Of a stretch of 6,888 bases of DNA, positions 5,996-6,888 are shown piece by piece. Within the stretch, counting starts at the first letter, position 1. Every line of letters begins with the position of its first letter. The notes below the pieces were generated by a model. It was not told the origin of the DNA. It was given only the letters and a program-made list of their open reading frames with translations, and did not search any database. The stretch comes from Deltaproteobacteria bacterium (GTDB taxonomy: Bacteria; Desulfobacterota_B; Binatia; UBA9968): positions 1 through 6,888 of the forward strand of contig JACPSF010000232.1 in NCBI GenBank assembly GCA_016193385.1, written 5' to 3'. Made by a program: the position numbers and the translations under genes.

Positions 5996-6888
5996 ATTTT
6001 CAATTACCGCAACGATTTCATCAACTGCCTTCTTCATCCCCTTATCCTCCGCGAGTTTGCTTTCCACACGTGAAACGCTCCGACTCACGCACGTCCCATC
6101 CACTCCGAGTGCCGCCGCGAGCGATTTCACTGACAGCTCCGTGCGAGTCCGACCCACGTAACAGATCGCTTCACGAGCTCGCACCCGTTCCCGCTCCTTC
6201 CCAGCACCCCTCACCTCTTCTCTTTTCTTATTGAATACGGCGCATGCCGCCTTCAGAAAGGCCTCGGCCTTGATCTTTATGCGCACATAGCCCGGACTCT
6301 CCGCTTTCGCTTTGATCTCTTCGGCGAATTCCCGATCCCCAAGAAATCTTCCATCCAGCACCTCGTAATACTCTTCTCTATGCCCCTCGCCGATGGCCTC
6401 CATCACAAATTTGCGATAGAGCTTGCGAGCCTCACTTACATTTCGGCTAAACTGATGGAGCACCTCCTGGGTATCCAACCATGTTTGCCCCCGGCTCTCC
6501 CCTATATACCCGCCATAGCTACTCCACGCGTACTTTCCGGGGTCTTCCACCATCTTGGCCCGCACCGGATTGAGATGCAAATATCGGCTGAGCTCCAATA
6601 AATAACTATCCTTGTCACACAATATCGCCTTGTAACGTCCCTGAAATAGATGTCCCGCTAGTCGATGCCGGCCATTGAAATACTGGGTGTAGCCGCTGCT
6701 CAACCTTTGCATTATCCGGGACAGCCGCCCCACCGCGCCGGTCTCCAAAAGCAAATGCACATGGTTCGGCATCAGAACGTAGGCGTGGAGGCGAAACGAA
6801 TGGACTTTCTTTAAGCGCCAGAGGATCTCCAAATACTTCCTCCGATCCCGATCATCGTAGAAAATCTTCTGACGTTGATTGCCTCGAG
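5978..6888 (-). CDS. REP-associated tyrosine transposase (RAYT, IS200-like Y1) with DnaA-C-like C-terminal domain; 5' end outside window
   Basis: RAYTs are single-copy HUH nucleases of the TnpA/IS200 superfamily that nick single-stranded DNA at REP palindromes. The frame is open to the window edge (first codons R-G-N-Q-R-Q-K-I-F-Y-D-D), matching the usual RGNxRQxIF opening, so the TTG at 6832 is not the start and only a short N-terminus is missing. In the 302 visible residues I see: VLMPNHVHLLL with the HUH pair His42/His44; the helix SSGYTQYFNGRHRLAGHLFQ with candidate catalytic Tyr66 or Tyr69; and the conserved YLHLNPVRAKMV and YAWSSYGGY segments. After a charged linker, residues about 239-281 (REAICYVGRTRTELSVKSLA, then ALGVDGTCVSRSVSRV) resemble the DnaA C-terminal DNA-binding helix-turn-helix. 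No internal stops or frame breaks. It converges on the secreted-protein gene. No IS partner such as TnpB is present. Confidence 0.93.
   Translation of the reverse strand, partial: RGNQRQKIFYDDRDRRKYLEILWRLKKVHSFRLHAYVLMPNHVHLLLETGAVGRLSRIMQRLSSGYTQYFNGRHRLAGHLFQGRYKAILCDKDSYLLELSRYLHLNPVRAKMVEDPGKYAWSSYGGYIGESRGQTWLDTQEVLHQFSRNVSEARKLYRKFVMEAIGEGHREEYYEVLDGRFLGDREFAEEIKAKAESPGYVRIKIKAEAFLKAACAVFNKKREEVRGAGKERERVRAREAICYVGRTRTELSVKSLAAALGVDGTCVSRSVSRVESKLAEDKGMKKAVDEIVAVIENGKYHA

Overview
The window is GC-rich bacterial chromosome, probably from a metagenome-derived member of a Nitrospirota, NC10 or Desulfobacterota-like lineage. That placement is a guess from the style of the SMC, FtsY and REP-associated transposase proteins, not from a search. 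Four blocks can be read. (1) Positions 2-1927 hold the 3' part of smc on the plus strand, intact through the ABC head. (2) Positions 2043-2987 hold ftsY, the SRP receptor GTPase, broken in two places. A loss of roughly 50 bp removes the whole G1/P-loop, and an exact 65-bp tandem duplication puts a stop codon in the G domain. (3) Positions 3253-5828 hold a large secreted protein gene: signal peptide, small beta domain, TPRs, Gly-rich segment, Trp-rich repeats, and a Thr-rich C-terminus built of PDGS repeats. One missing base at about 4546 splits it into two frames. (4) Positions 5978-6888 hold, on the minus strand, a REP-associated (RAYT / IS200-like Y1) transposase with a DnaA-C-like helix-turn-helix tail. 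Its 5' end lies outside the window.

The smc-ftsY pair is a housekeeping chromosome-segregation and protein-targeting neighbourhood. Downstream the window becomes accessory: a short Ig-like gene remnant (about 3096-3239), the secreted TPR protein, and the RAYT with candidate terminal motifs. The secreted protein has a good ribosome binding site just after the remnant, so the two may once have been co-transcribed.

The most notable fact is the cluster of reading-frame lesions between about 2340 and 4546, while smc just upstream and the RAYT downstream are clean. Because FtsY is normally essential, the lesions mean one of three things: assembly or consensus errors, a second functional ftsY elsewhere, or real decay. 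The sequence alone cannot decide. I see no CRISPR array, tRNA, rRNA or convincing new defence system. The best candidate for novelty is the architecture of the secreted TPR/PDGS-repeat protein.
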